Below are positions 46,557 through 55,726 of a DNA stretch of 64,000 nt, piece by piece. Position numbers and translations under genes: made by a program. The notes under the pieces were generated by a model. It saw only the letters and a program-made list of their open reading frames with translations. It ran no database searches and was not told the DNA's origin. The DNA comes from Rhodobacter sp. SGA-6-6 (GTDB lineage Bacteria > Pseudomonadota > Alphaproteobacteria > Rhodobacterales > Rhodobacteraceae): NCBI RefSeq assembly GCF_011043545.1, contig NZ_JAAKGP010000004.1:285642-349641 (forward strand), in the 5' to 3' direction. Each line of letters opens with the position of its first letter. Within the stretch, counting starts at the first letter, position 1.

Positions 46557-47729
46557 TTAGCGCAATCTGGCCCGCAGGATCGGGCGCATCAGATAGCTCA
46601 GCACCGAACGGCTGCCGGATTCGATATCGACCTGGGCGACCATGCCCGGGCGGATGGGCAGCTCCTCGCCATTGCGGACGAGATAGCTTTTCTCGGTGGT
46701 GACCATGACGCGGTAATAGGCCTGCACGCCCTGCTCGGTCTCTTCCTCGACCGTGTCGCCGCTGATCTGGGTGACGGTCCCGCGCAGGTCGCCGTAGATC
46801 GAGAAATCGTAGGCGGTGACCTTCACGCTGGCAGGCATCCCCGGCGCGATGAAGGCCACGTCGCGGGGCGAGATGCGGGTCTCGATCAGCAGCTGGTCGT
46901 CGACGGGGGTGACCTCCATGATCGACTGGCCCGGCTGCACCACCCCGCCCAGCGTGGTGATGTTGACATCGTTCACCCGCCCCGCCACCGGAGAGCGGAT
47001 CTCGGTCCGGTCCAGTTGGTCGCGCTTCTGCACCAGCTGCTGCTGCAATGCGGCAAGCCGGGCCTTCTTCTCGACCAGGTCGCGATAGGCTTCCTGCACA
47101 TAGGTGTTGCGCAATTCGCTGATGCGGCCCAGCAGCTGGGCATCCTGCTGCTGAAGGCGCAGCAGGTCGACCTTCGAGACCGAGCCCTGCTCGGCCAGCG
47201 GCGCGGTGATCGCGATCTGCGCGACGATGGCCGCCCGCTCGGCCTCGACCGCGGCAATGGATTCCCGCAGCTTGGTGCGGCGGGCATTGAACAGCCGCTC
47301 CTCGGCGGCGCGGATCTCGCTTTTTTCGGCCCCGTCGAAGGCGATGGTGTCGCTTTCCATCACCTCGGCCTCAAGCCGGGCGATCTCGGCCTCCAGCGTC
47401 TCGATCTCGCCCTGCGTCTCCAGAAAGGCGGAGCGGAAGCGCGTCGCATCCATGCGGGCCAGCACCTGCCCCTGCTGCACGAGATCGCCCTCATGGACCA
47501 GCAGTTCGGCCAGGATGCCGCCTTCCAGGCTCTGGATCGTCTGCATCCGGCGCAGCGGAATGACGGTGCCGTCGCCGCGCGTGACCTCGTTCACCTGGGC
47601 GAAGGCCGACCACAGGATGGCGATGCCGATCGCGGCGGCCACCAGCCAGACCGTCTGCCGGGCCACGGCAAGCGAGCGGCGGCGGAAGCTGCCGTCCAGG
47701 TAGTCGGGGTTGAGGTCGGTCTGGCTCAT
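46557..47729 (-). CDS. Type I secretion membrane-fusion protein (HlyD family)
   Basis: 390 residues. It has a short cytoplasmic tail, one membrane span (about 24-45, TVWLVAAAIGIAILWSAF) and the lipoyl-like GDGTVIPLRRMQTIQSLEGG. A long coiled coil (about 95-240) follows, then TEIRSPVAGRVNDVNITTLG and the C-terminal HlyD signature PIRPGMVAQVDIESGSRSVL. It bridges the inner-membrane exporter and TolC. The ATG overlaps the exporter gene by 4 bp. Last gene of the four-gene secretion operon; 142 bp separate it from cpaC. Confidence 0.93.
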   Translation of the reverse strand: MSQTDLNPDYLDGSFRRRSLAVARQTVWLVAAAIGIAILWSAFAQVNEVTRGDGTVIPLRRMQTIQSLEGGILAELLVHEGDLVQQGQVLARMDATRFRSAFLETQGEIETLEAEIARLEAEVMESDTIAFDGAEKSEIRAAEERLFNARRTKLRESIAAVEAERAAIVAQIAITAPLAEQGSVSKVDLLRLQQQDAQLLGRISELRNTYVQEAYRDLVEKKARLAALQQQLVQKRDQLDRTEIRSPVAGRVNDVNITTLGGVVQPGQSIMEVTPVDDQLLIETRISPRDVAFIAPGMPASVKVTAYDFSIYGDLRGTVTQISGDTVEEETEQGVQAYYRVMVTTEKSYLVRNGEELPIRPGMVAQVDIESGSRSVLSYLMRPILRARLR

Positions 47730-49855
47730 CTGACGGCCTTCATCGACTGGACGGAGGAAGAGCGGGCGAGTTCGAGGATCTTGCCCAGCGGACCGTCGTG
47801 GGCGATGGCGCCCTCGTGCAGCACCACCGCCCTGTCGGTCAGCGCCAGCAATTCGCGCTTGTGGGTGGCGATGATCGCGGTGCGCCCTTCGAGCCAGCCC
47901 TTCATGAACTGGATGACATGCTGTTCGGTCGCGTGGTCGAAGGCGGCGGTGGGTTCGTCCAGGATCACCACCCGGGGGTCCTGCAGGATGATCCGGGCCA
48001 GGCCGATGGCCTGCCGCTGCCCGCCCGAGACGTTGGCATTGCCGTAAAGCTGCATGTCCAGTCCGCGGACATGCTTGCGCACATGGCCCCCCAGCCCCAC
48101 GGCATCCAGCGCGGCCAGAAGCTCGGCATCGTCGTGCAACCCGTGGTCCAGCATCAGGTTTTCCCGCAGCGTGCCCTGGAACAGGGCGGCGCTCTGCGGC
48201 AGGTATCCGACTTGGCGGCGGCGGTCGATCGGGTCGATCTGACCGAGCGCCAGGTTGTCCAGCAGGATGGACCCGTCCGCCGGGTCGGTCAGCCCGGCCA
48301 TCAGCCGCAGGAAGGTGGACTTGCCCGCCCCGTTGCCGCCCAGAAGCGCCACCTTCTCTGCGGCGGCGATCTCCAGCGCGCGGATGTTCAGCACCTGCCC
48401 GCCGTCCTTGTCGTGGGCATAGGTGACATCCGACAGCCGGTAGGCCCCGCGGATGTCGGGCGCGCGCAGATAATGGCGCCCGGCCGGCCGCTCCACCGGC
48501 ATCTCCATGATCTTGTCCAGGTTGTCCATCGCGGCGCGCACCTGCTGCCAGCGCGCCAGCAGGCCGGCGACCTGGCTCAGCGGCGCCAGGGTCCGGCTGG
48601 TCAGCAGGGTGCAGGCGATCAGGCTGCCGACCGTCATCGCGCCGGCGCTGATCCGGTAGACGCCCACGATCACCACCAGCGCATAGCACAGCTGCTGGGT
48701 GGTGGCGGCGATCTGCATCAGGATCGTGGTCCATTCCCGGGTCCTGACGCCGGTGTCGGCCATGGTCGCGGTGAGCTGCACATAGGCGCGGTGCAGCCGC
48801 CCTTCGGCCCGGGCGGCCTTTACCGTCTCCAGGTTCGAGACCGCCTCCAGCAGAAGGCCGTTCAGCGCCGCGCTTTCGCGGGTGTTCTGCCGCGACGCCT
48901 TGGCCAGCGCGCCCTGCATCAGGATGCCCGGCGCGATCATCAACGCCCCGCCGAACAGCACCACCAGCGCGACCGGGCCGCCGATGAAGGCGAGGATGCC
49001 GATGAAGATCAGCACGAAGGGAATGTCGCAGATCGCCCCAGCCGTGCCCGAGGTGAAGAACTCGCGCACGGTCGAGAAGTCCCGCACCTGGTTCGCGAAG
49101 GCCCCGGTGGAACGGGGCTGGTGCGACAGGCGCAGGTTGACCACATGCTCGAACAGCCGGGCGGACAGTTGCAGGTCCAGGTCGCGGCCGGAAATGTCGA
49201 TCAGCCGGGCCCGCATCACGCGCAGCAGGAATTCGAGTCCGATGGCGATCCCCACCCCGCTGGCCAGGATCCACAGCGTATCGAAGACCTGATTCGGCAC
49301 CACGCGGTCGTAGACCTGCATCGAGAACATCGCCGTGGTCACCGCCAGCAGGCTGGCCACGAACGAGGCAAGGAACACGTCGCGATAGATGCGCAGATTG
49401 CCCAGCACCGCGCCGATGATCCAGTGCCGGCCGTCGGGGTCGCCGGCGCCCAGCCGCTGCGACACCACATCGACGGGCTTCGAGGCCAGATACCTGCCGG
49501 AATAGACCGCGGCCAGGTCGGCCAGCGCCCGCTCGACCCGGCCGCCGCCGGCCTGGGGCAGGACGATCTCGGCCCGCCCCTCCTCGACCGTTTCCAGCAG
49601 CAGGGTGTTGCCGTCCTTCAGGAACAGCAGCACCGGCAGCGCCTCGGGCGGGATGCGGTCCAGGGTAGCGTGGGCGATGCGGCAGCTCATGTTCACGCGG
49701 CGCAACGCCCGCGCGCAGGCCGTCACGCTGAGCCGGCCATCCTCGTCATGCGGCAGGCCGTCCTTCAGCCGCTCGGGCGCGGCGGCGATGCCGTTCGACC
49801 GGCACAGCTCGATCAATCCGAGAACAAGCGGATCGCTGGTGTCACTGGCTGCCAT
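47726..49855 (-). CDS. Type I secretion ABC exporter (LapB-like, degenerate peptidase domain)
   Basis: 709 residues. The N-terminal 120 residues are a C39-peptidase-like domain without the catalytic cysteine in the usual place, as in LapB/HlyB exporters that recognise but do not cleave the substrate. A six-span membrane domain (about 145-430) follows, then the ATPase: Walker A GGNGAGKST (506-514), signature VSGGQRQ (609-615), Walker B VVILDEPTAAFD and H-loop IIATHK. LysXD-type RTX adhesin exporters share this layout. Its N-terminal start at 49855 is 33 bp from the TolC stop. Confidence 0.92.
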   Translation of the reverse strand: MAASDTSDPLVLGLIELCRSNGIAAAPERLKDGLPHDEDGRLSVTACARALRRVNMSCRIAHATLDRIPPEALPVLLFLKDGNTLLLETVEEGRAEIVLPQAGGGRVERALADLAAVYSGRYLASKPVDVVSQRLGAGDPDGRHWIIGAVLGNLRIYRDVFLASFVASLLAVTTAMFSMQVYDRVVPNQVFDTLWILASGVGIAIGLEFLLRVMRARLIDISGRDLDLQLSARLFEHVVNLRLSHQPRSTGAFANQVRDFSTVREFFTSGTAGAICDIPFVLIFIGILAFIGGPVALVVLFGGALMIAPGILMQGALAKASRQNTRESAALNGLLLEAVSNLETVKAARAEGRLHRAYVQLTATMADTGVRTREWTTILMQIAATTQQLCYALVVIVGVYRISAGAMTVGSLIACTLLTSRTLAPLSQVAGLLARWQQVRAAMDNLDKIMEMPVERPAGRHYLRAPDIRGAYRLSDVTYAHDKDGGQVLNIRALEIAAAEKVALLGGNGAGKSTFLRLMAGLTDPADGSILLDNLALGQIDPIDRRRQVGYLPQSAALFQGTLRENLMLDHGLHDDAELLAALDAVGLGGHVRKHVRGLDMQLYGNANVSGGQRQAIGLARIILQDPRVVILDEPTAAFDHATEQHVIQFMKGWLEGRTAIIATHKRELLALTDRAVVLHEGAIAHDGPLGKILELARSSSVQSMKAVR

Positions 49856-49888
49856 GGTCCCGTCCCGACTGCGGATACGCCCGCTACA

Positions 49889-51145
49889 CTAGCGGGTTTC
49901 AAACAAAAGAGAACCTAACATACCAACGGAATGTGCGGCTAAATATTCCGTATGTTTTCGTTCTTTGTATGTCTCAATTTTGTCAATTTCGGCGTCGTAA
50001 TGATCTCGACCGGTGGTCAGCAGGTCGATCAGCTCGCGCCGGCCGGCGACGAACTGCTGTTCGTAGGCCGCCAGCACCTCTTGCGCCTGTTCAAGCTGGC
50101 GCTGCTGCGAGGCCTCGTTGGCCATCAGCACGCTGATCCGCTCGATGAAGACCCGGACGGAATTCTGCAGGTCGCGCTCGACCGCTTTCAGCCGGGCTTC
50201 GGCGGCGCCAAGCTCCTGTTCGGCGGCAAGGACGGCGCGGCCGGTGAAGCCGCTGCTGTTCAGATCGACGCCGGCGGTGATGCCGATCGCCCCGCTGCGG
50301 CCACGCCCGCCGCTCAGATCCTGCCGCCCCTGCGCCTGCAGGCTGATCTTCGGCTTCTTCGACGCCTTTGCGGCCTTGATCCCCTCGGCCGCGATGTCGA
50401 GGTCGGCCTTCGCCTCGACATAGGCGGGGGCGATCACGATGGCCGCGATCACGTTCGCGCTGGAGGAGAACCGGGCCGAGAACGCAAGCTCCGGCGGCAG
50501 GCCCGGATCGGTGACCGGCTGGCCCAGCAGGAATTCCAGTTGCGACAGCGTGATCATCCGGTCGGCCTGCAACTGCGCCATCCGCTCTTCGGCACGCGCG
50601 ATCTCAAGCCGCGCGCGGGCGATTTCGGCGCTGTCGGACAGTCCCGCGGCCACCCGGCTGCGCGAGAATTCCTCGATCCGCAGCGCAAAGTCGACGTAGT
50701 CCTGCGTCTTGGCGATCTTGCGATCCAGCGTCTCGACTTCGAGGTAAAGCTCCGAGATCTGCAGGGTCAGATCCTCGACCGCCATCTTCAGCTGGGCGAC
50801 GATCTTGACCCGCGCCAGCGAAGCCGCGGCGATCTGGCTTTTCACCAGCCCCCAGTCGAACAGCACCTGCGAGACGGTGACGGTCAGCGCCGGGTCGCTG
50901 TCGGTGGTGCTGGTCGCGCCGGAAATGCTGACCTGCGGCCGCTTGCCGTCCTTGGCGATCTCGATGTTGGTGGTCTCGCGCGCCACGCTCATCTGAAGCG
51001 CCTCGACCGTCGGGTCGCGCTCGGTCCCGATGCGGACGGCCTCCTTCAGCGACTGCGCCAGCGCCGGCAGGGCGCTGCCGGGGTGCAGCAGCATTCCGAA
51101 TGCCAGAACAGCCAGAAGGCCGGCGCGTGAACCGGAACGTGTCAT
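49889..51145 (-). CDS. TolC-family outer-membrane channel of the type I secretion system
   Basis: 418 residues. It has a signal peptide (about 1-31, ending ALPALAQS), then two repeats of the outer-membrane efflux protein domain, rich in coiled coil: LKEAVRIGTERDPTVEALQM, then LQISELYLEVETLDRKIAKT and the second half from about 245. It is the exit duct for the substrate exported by the ABC/HlyD pair. GGGAAGAGG lies just before the ATG at 51145. The last 25 codons are noticeably AT-rich and basic (ETYKERKHTEYLAAHSVG). Confidence 0.92.
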   Translation of the reverse strand: MTRSGSRAGLLAVLAFGMLLHPGSALPALAQSLKEAVRIGTERDPTVEALQMSVARETTNIEIAKDGKRPQVSISGATSTTDSDPALTVTVSQVLFDWGLVKSQIAAASLARVKIVAQLKMAVEDLTLQISELYLEVETLDRKIAKTQDYVDFALRIEEFSRSRVAAGLSDSAEIARARLEIARAEERMAQLQADRMITLSQLEFLLGQPVTDPGLPPELAFSARFSSSANVIAAIVIAPAYVEAKADLDIAAEGIKAAKASKKPKISLQAQGRQDLSGGRGRSGAIGITAGVDLNSSGFTGRAVLAAEQELGAAEARLKAVERDLQNSVRVFIERISVLMANEASQQRQLEQAQEVLAAYEQQFVAGRRELIDLLTTGRDHYDAEIDKIETYKERKHTEYLAAHSVGMLGSLLFETR

Positions 51146-51165
51146 CCTCTTCCCGATCGGCGCGA

Positions 51166-52002
51166 TCAGACCGTGACCGGCGGGACGAAAAGCGCGTCCA
51201 GGAACGGGCTGGCGGAATCGTCCGCGAGAACGTCGCCCGGCCCCTCGGCACCGAGCAGGCCGCCGAGAAGACCGTCGCCCTGCAGCAGCCCCGCGATCAG
51301 CGCGCCCAGTTCCCCTTCCCCGGCCCCCTGCGGGCCGGCGTCCCCGGCCGCAGCGCCCGGCGCAGGCTCGGTTCCGGCATCTTCCGCGGAACCTTCGGCA
51401 TCGACCGATTCCTGCGCGGGCAAGGCCGCAGGCGCCGGCGGCTTGTCGTCATCATCGTCCAGCAGCTCGACCGAAACCGGAATGGCGGCCGCCGCGAACA
51501 GCAGGCGGTCCAGCCCGATGCCGGCAATGGTCATCACCCCACCGCCGCCGCCACCGGCGACTGGAGCGGCATCATCCGGGGCAGGCTCGCCGTCCGACGG
51601 GCCGACCACGATCTCTTCCCCCTGCGGGGAATCGTTATCGGCATCGGCCATCGGCTGCGCCTCCTCGGCCTTCTCGGCTTCGGCGACGGCCGCAGGCTCG
51701 GTCGGCGGCACGAAAGGTTCGGGGGCAAGCAGGCCGGTGATCTCGACCTCGCCGCCGGCGCCGCCGTCCAGAAGACGGCTGTATTCGCCGGCCGGCCCGA
51801 TGACGAAGAAATCCCGGACCAGCACTTCCTGCCCGTCCAGGAGGATGACCCGCAGGTCCGCCCCGGACTTCTCATAATATGCAATTCCTGCGGCGCCGCT
51901 GCCGAAATAGACATCCGAGGGAGCCGCCAGCCTGACGTCGTTTGTCACGGATCTGGCGCTGGCCCCGCCGGGCCCGCCTGCGACGGTAAAGATTTCGACC
52001 AT
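51166..52002 (-). CDS. Small protein with BapA-prefix-like N-terminus, candidate type I secretion substrate or retention factor
   Basis: 278 residues, pI clearly acidic. Residues 1-95 resemble the prefix domain of BapA/LapA adhesins: a beta-rich stretch with YYEKSGADLRVILLDGQEVL and RDFFVIGPAGEYSRLLDGG. Then come a Pro/Glu/Ala linker (105-150), GGGGGG (about 182-187), a hydrophobic turn (IAGIGLDRLLFAAAAIPVSV), DDDDD and a Gly/Leu/Asp-rich tail ending FLDALFVPPVTV. There are no adhesin repeats, no signal peptide and no nonapeptide RTX repeats. It is first in the operon, 20 bp before tolC. It may be a tiny substrate or a retention/plug module for a larger adhesin encoded elsewhere. Confidence 0.7.
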   Translation of the reverse strand: MVEIFTVAGGPGGASARSVTNDVRLAAPSDVYFGSGAAGIAYYEKSGADLRVILLDGQEVLVRDFFVIGPAGEYSRLLDGGAGGEVEITGLLAPEPFVPPTEPAAVAEAEKAEEAQPMADADNDSPQGEEIVVGPSDGEPAPDDAAPVAGGGGGGVMTIAGIGLDRLLFAAAAIPVSVELLDDDDDKPPAPAALPAQESVDAEGSAEDAGTEPAPGAAAGDAGPQGAGEGELGALIAGLLQGDGLLGGLLGAEGPGDVLADDSASPFLDALFVPPVTV

Positions 52003-52391
52003 TGCTTCGCTTCCCCCAGAAAAGCCCCCGCGTTGATAGGAGAGCCGAACGATTCTCGCAATGCGATAGTGCCCGCCCCCTTCGGGCGGCCGCTGTGCCC
52101 CGACCGGAAAGAGAGTTGCCGCACGAGGCGGCAACTGAGTGCCGGAGCGGCAAGGCGGCGCCGCTCCGGGTGGTCTACACGGTCGGGAACATCCGCACGA
52201 TGGCCGATGGACCGGCACACGCCGGCCCGAGGTCCTTGGCAGAAGCCTTCATCAATTTGGCATGGGGATACACACCTATGACTATTCCTTCAATACTATA
52301 GATTGTATTTTTCTACGCGCGGCCGATCGCTGGACCTGCCGCGGATCAGCCACTAAGGTCGCCCTTGCAATTCCAAGTGGTGGAGGAAGGC
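52003..52391. promoter_or_regulatory. Divergent control region between the type I secretion and tad motor operons
   Basis: 389 bp without a convincing gene. Two strong hairpins lie in the half nearest the BapA-like gene: GTTGCCGC/GCGGCAAC (52115-52122 with 52128-52135) and CCGGAGCGG/CCGCTCCGG (52142-52150 with 52161-52169). The AT-rich stretch 52255-52315 (CAATACTATAGATTGTATTT) is the likeliest promoter area for tadD. The hairpins would be in the leader of the leftward transcript. Confidence 0.55.
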
Positions 52392-53174
52392 ATGGGCACC
52401 CGTGCGATGGCATCTGCGGCGATGGTGGCTCTGGCATTCGGCCTTGCCGGCTGTTCGCAACTGGGCCGCGGGGCCGTCGCCGCCACGTCCGAGACCGAGC
52501 AGGTCGCCGAAGCCTCCTATTCGGTGGGAGACTACGAAGAAGCTGCCCGCGTGTTCGAATTGGCCGCCCAGCGGGACCCGCGCTCCGTCGCGGCGCTGGT
52601 CGGGCTTGGCAAATCCTACACCGCCCTGCGGCAGTTCAGCCGGGCCGAGAATGCCCTGGTCCGCGCAAGGCAGTTGAACCCGCGCAACCCGGAAGTTCAT
52701 AACCAATTGGGAAATCTGGAACTTTACCAGATGCACCCCAAGCAGGCGATCGGCCATTTCGACAAGGCCCTGGGAGTCGACCGCAAGAACCTGGTCGCCC
52801 TGACCGGCAAGGCCGTCGCGCTGGACTATCTGTCGCGGCACACGGAGGCGCAGGCGGTCTACAGCCGCGGCCTCGAATTCTATCCGACGAACTTCGCCCT
52901 GCTCAGCAACTATGCCCTGTCGCTGGTCCTCTCGGGCGAGATCGGCCGGGGCACGCGGCTGATGGAGGAATTGCTGCGCGATCCGGCCAGCGGCGATACC
53001 GTCCGCGCCAACCTGGCCATCGCCTATGCGCTGGATGGTCGCACCCGCGACGCCCGCACGATGCTGCAAGGCATCATGTCCTCCGCGGAGGCAGATGCGG
53101 CGCTGAAGCATTATGCGGCGGCCCGGGCGGATTACCTGGCGGGCAAGCCCATCGGCTACATGATCTTCCAGTAG
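52392..53174 (+). CDS. tadD: TPR lipoprotein, TadD-like pilotin
   Basis: 260 residues. It has a lipoprotein signal peptide with lipobox LAGC (Cys21). At least four tetratricopeptide repeats follow from residue 45, for example ASYSVGDYEEAARVFELAAQ and LGNLELYQMHPKQAIGHFDK. TadD-type lipoproteins help secretin assembly for the Flp pilus. GGAGGAAGG lies just before the ATG at 52392. It opens the rightward tad operon, next to the pilin gene, while the secretin it would serve is encoded 6 kb to the left. Confidence 0.85.
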   Translation: MGTRAMASAAMVALAFGLAGCSQLGRGAVAATSETEQVAEASYSVGDYEEAARVFELAAQRDPRSVAALVGLGKSYTALRQFSRAENALVRARQLNPRNPEVHNQLGNLELYQMHPKQAIGHFDKALGVDRKNLVALTGKAVALDYLSRHTEAQAVYSRGLEFYPTNFALLSNYALSLVLSGEIGRGTRLMEELLRDPASGDTVRANLAIAYALDGRTRDARTMLQGIMSSAEADAALKHYAAARADYLAGKPIGYMIFQ

Positions 53175-53231
53175 CCATTTCGTCTTTAGACTCCAGACTT
53201 TTTGCTGTATTCCTCCCGGAAGGATGGATTT

Positions 53232-53252
53232 GCCGCCGCGGCTTGCGGCGGC
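53232..53252 (+). other. Stem-loop in the flp leader
   Basis: GCCGCCGC/GCGGCGGC (53232-53239 with 53245-53252) closes the loop GGCTT nine bases before the flp ribosome site GGAGG. The AT-rich segment before it (53185-53213, CTTTAGACTCCAGACTTTTT) could hold a separate pilin promoter. Such a hairpin could stabilise an abundant pilin mRNA. Confidence 0.5.
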
Positions 53253-53272
53253 GCCAGCCATTGGAGGACAGG

Positions 53273-53473
53273 ATGCTGAAGGTCAGGCGCTTCATCAGGC
53301 AGGAAACCGGGGCCGTCACCGTCGACTGGATCGTCCTGACGGCCGCGGTCGTGGCCCTTGCCTCGTCGGTGGCCGTGGTGCTGAACGGCGGCGGCGAAGA
53401 CAGCATCGCCTCGAAGCTGCGCAATATAATCACCGATGCGGTTGACGGCGTCGGGAAGCCCGACGAGAATTGA
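53273..53473 (+). CDS. flp: Flp type IVb major pilin
   Basis: 66 residues. It has a basic leader (MLKVRRFIRQETG) cut after Gly13, then mature AVTVDWIVLTAAVVALASSV and a short tail of about 30 residues. The usual Glu at +5 is replaced by Asp and the Tyr at +6 by Trp. That combination also occurs in related alphaproteobacterial Flp pilins. It is the structural subunit of the Flp pilus. TTGGAGGACAGG gives a strong ribosome site. No tad prepilin peptidase gene is in the window. Confidence 0.92.
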   Translation: MLKVRRFIRQETGAVTVDWIVLTAAVVALASSVAVVLNGGGEDSIASKLRNIITDAVDGVGKPDEN

Positions 53474-53506
53474 GCCGGTTCATTCACCCTTTGGTTGCAG
53501 GTGCTC

Positions 53507-54403
53507 ATGCGGTTCAAGATTATCGCACTGATTTCGCTCGGCATCGTGCTTGCCGTTGCTGCCGGACTGGGGACGTTCCAGTATACCCGTGCGCTTGAGA
53601 CGGAGCTTTCGGCCACCCGCAAGAGCCTGGCCGACCTCGGCGAGACGGTCTCGCTGCCCGTTCCGCTGCGCGACATTCCGGCCGGCACGGCGCTGCAGCC
53701 CTCCGACTTCGGGATGAAGCCGCTGCCTGCCAGCATCGTTCCCCAGAACGTGCTGCGCGATCTGCCGCAGCCTGCCGAGGGGCAATCGCTGGTTTCGATG
53801 GCCCCGCTGGCCGAGGGGGCGCTGCTCCTGTTCACCGATGTGGGCAGTTCGGACGCCAGCACGGATTTCGGCCTGGTGCTGTCGCAGGGCGCGCGCGCCT
53901 TCGCCATCGCGCCGCGGAACCTGGCGGAATTCGCCGACCGTCTGGCACCGGGCGCCACGGTCGACATCATCTGGACCCGGACCGCCGCCCAGGGGCGGAT
54001 GGAAAGCCGCCTGCTCGGCTCGGGCGTGCGCGTTCTGGCCGTTCCGGGGGACGCCGCGACCGGCGACGCCACGGCGGCGGACAAGATGGCCGGGAAGCTG
54101 ATCGTCGAGGGAAACGAAGAGGAAGCGATGCGCTACATCCTGGCGGCGCAGACCGGCTTCTTCCACATCCTGCTGTCGAACGGCGACCGGCGGGCGGACG
54201 GAAAGGAGCTGGTCCTTTCCGCGGACGAGCTGGCCGATCTGCCCGTGGTGACGCGCGAAGGCACCGCCTCGGGGGCCGGAACGGGGGCCGAGGACGATCC
54301 GGGCCTCGTGGCGCGTATCACCGGAGGAGGGGCCGGACGCCCCACCTGCACGACGGCGATCATCCGCGCGGGCAGCCGGGCGGTCTTTGAAGTGCCATGC
54401 TGA
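53507..54403 (+). CDS. cpaB: CpaB/RcpC tad pilus assembly protein
   Basis: 298 residues. It has an N-terminal signal anchor (MRFKIIALISLGIVLAVAAG) and a SAF domain (about 47-110) with VPLRDIPAGTALQPSDFGMK. The RcpC/CpaB domain (about 120-245) follows, with ALILS-type GARAFAIAPRNLAEFADRLA and PGATVDIIW. CpaB is thought to link the secretin and the inner-membrane platform in the periplasm. Start at the ATG at 53507; TTG and GTG codons just upstream are in frame. Overlaps cpaE by 7 bp. Confidence 0.9.
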   Translation: MRFKIIALISLGIVLAVAAGLGTFQYTRALETELSATRKSLADLGETVSLPVPLRDIPAGTALQPSDFGMKPLPASIVPQNVLRDLPQPAEGQSLVSMAPLAEGALLLFTDVGSSDASTDFGLVLSQGARAFAIAPRNLAEFADRLAPGATVDIIWTRTAAQGRMESRLLGSGVRVLAVPGDAATGDATAADKMAGKLIVEGNEEEAMRYILAAQTGFFHILLSNGDRRADGKELVLSADELADLPVVTREGTASGAGTGAEDDPGLVARITGGGAGRPTCTTAIIRAGSRAVFEVPC

Positions 54404-55722
54404 AGGAAACCGGCGAGGAGGGGGCCGCCGTCCGCGCTTCCGGCGGAGAGGGTCGGATCTGCGCGATCTGCGACGGGCTCGACGCGGTGATGCGGCTGGC
54501 CGGCTATATCGCCACGCTGCCCGCGGGCCTGCGCCGCACCGACCTCAGCCTTGCCGAGGCGCTGGATCACCTGCGCGACAACGCCGGCACCCGCTTCGAG
54601 CGGATCGTGATTGCCCCCAGGACCGACAAGGACGCCGCGCCCCGGCTGGTGCAGGCGGTCCTGGAGGCCGCCGCGCGGCATACGGACAGTATCGTCGTGC
54701 TGGTGCCGTCCGGGTCGCGGGTCCGGCTGGCTCCGGTTCCTGGGATGCAGCTGCTGGCCGGGCCGCCGTTCATGCCGATCGACCCCGCCCCCGGCACCGA
54801 CCTGCCGCCCGACGCCGGCCCGGTCGCGGCGGGCAGCCGCGCGGCCCCCGCCGCCGGACTGTCGCGGCTGTTCGGCCGCAGAGCCTCCGGCAAGGACCAG
54901 CCCGCGCCGCCGCCGCGGCCGTCGCTGTCGGCGCCCCCGCCCGCCCCCCGGCGGGTGATCGCGGTGCAGCCGTTCAGCGGCGGGTCGGGCGCCACCACGC
55001 TTGCGGTGAACCTTGCCGCCGAGTTGGCGGCCATGAAACCGGCGCGCAACATCTGCCTGATCGACCTGAACCTCCAGTTCGGCAATGTCGGAACCTACCT
55101 GAACCTGCCGGCCGATTCGCGCGTGCTGGACGCCTATCGCACCATCGGCGGCATCGACTCGGACGCCTTCAGCAACTGCCTGCAACGCATCCGGCCCAAC
55201 CTGGCCGTCTTCTCCGCCCCGCGCGAGATCCTGCCGCTGGACGGCATCGACGGAAACGACCTGCGGCGGCTGGTGATGCTGGCCCGGGACATGGCGGATC
55301 TGGTGATCCTCGACCTGCCGCATCTTGTCGCGGACTGGAGCGGGGACGCCTTCGCCGTCTCGGACTGCCTGTTCGGCGTCTGCAGCCTGGACGTGCGCTC
55401 GGCGCAGAACGCGGCGAAGCTTCTGGACCTGCTGCGCAGCGAGAAGGTGACGACGGGCGCACCCTTCTATTTCCTGAACCGCGCGCCGGCAAAGCGCAGC
55501 CGCGCCTGGAAGGAAGAGGTGGCCGAGTTCGAGAAGGGCCTCGGCGTCCCCTTCGCCGAATTCCTGCCCGACGGCGGCCCCGAGGTGACCGCGGCCTGCA
55601 ATGCCGGCGCGCCGCTATGCGACCACGCGCCGAAGAACCCGGCCCGGACCGCCATCCGGGCGTTGTGCGAAGCGCTGCACCCGACGATCGGCGTGCCGGC
55701 CGGCGCCCCGCCCCGGAGCTAG
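54397..55722 (+). CDS. cpaE: CpaE/TadZ pilus localisation protein
   Basis: 441 residues. It has an atypical receiver-like N-terminal region (about 20-125), a Pro-rich linker (about 140-190) and a MinD/ParA-like ATPase domain. Its P-loop is FSGGSGATTL (about 192-201), where the conserved lysine of GKT is replaced by alanine, as in many CpaE proteins. ICLIDLNLQFGNVGTYL is the switch region. It positions the pilus machine, often at a pole. Overlaps cpaB by 7 bp; cpaF starts 4 bp after it. Confidence 0.9.
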   Translation: MLKETGEEGAAVRASGGEGRICAICDGLDAVMRLAGYIATLPAGLRRTDLSLAEALDHLRDNAGTRFERIVIAPRTDKDAAPRLVQAVLEAAARHTDSIVVLVPSGSRVRLAPVPGMQLLAGPPFMPIDPAPGTDLPPDAGPVAAGSRAAPAAGLSRLFGRRASGKDQPAPPPRPSLSAPPPAPRRVIAVQPFSGGSGATTLAVNLAAELAAMKPARNICLIDLNLQFGNVGTYLNLPADSRVLDAYRTIGGIDSDAFSNCLQRIRPNLAVFSAPREILPLDGIDGNDLRRLVMLARDMADLVILDLPHLVADWSGDAFAVSDCLFGVCSLDVRSAQNAAKLLDLLRSEKVTTGAPFYFLNRAPAKRSRAWKEEVAEFEKGLGVPFAEFLPDGGPEVTAACNAGAPLCDHAPKNPARTAIRALCEALHPTIGVPAGAPPRS

Positions 55723-55726
55723 ACCG

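Noticed and set aside
54397..55722. cpaE as a broken ATPase because its P-loop lacks lysine
   Set aside because: GGSGATT-type P-loops are common in functional CpaE/TadZ proteins, so this is not evidence of decay.
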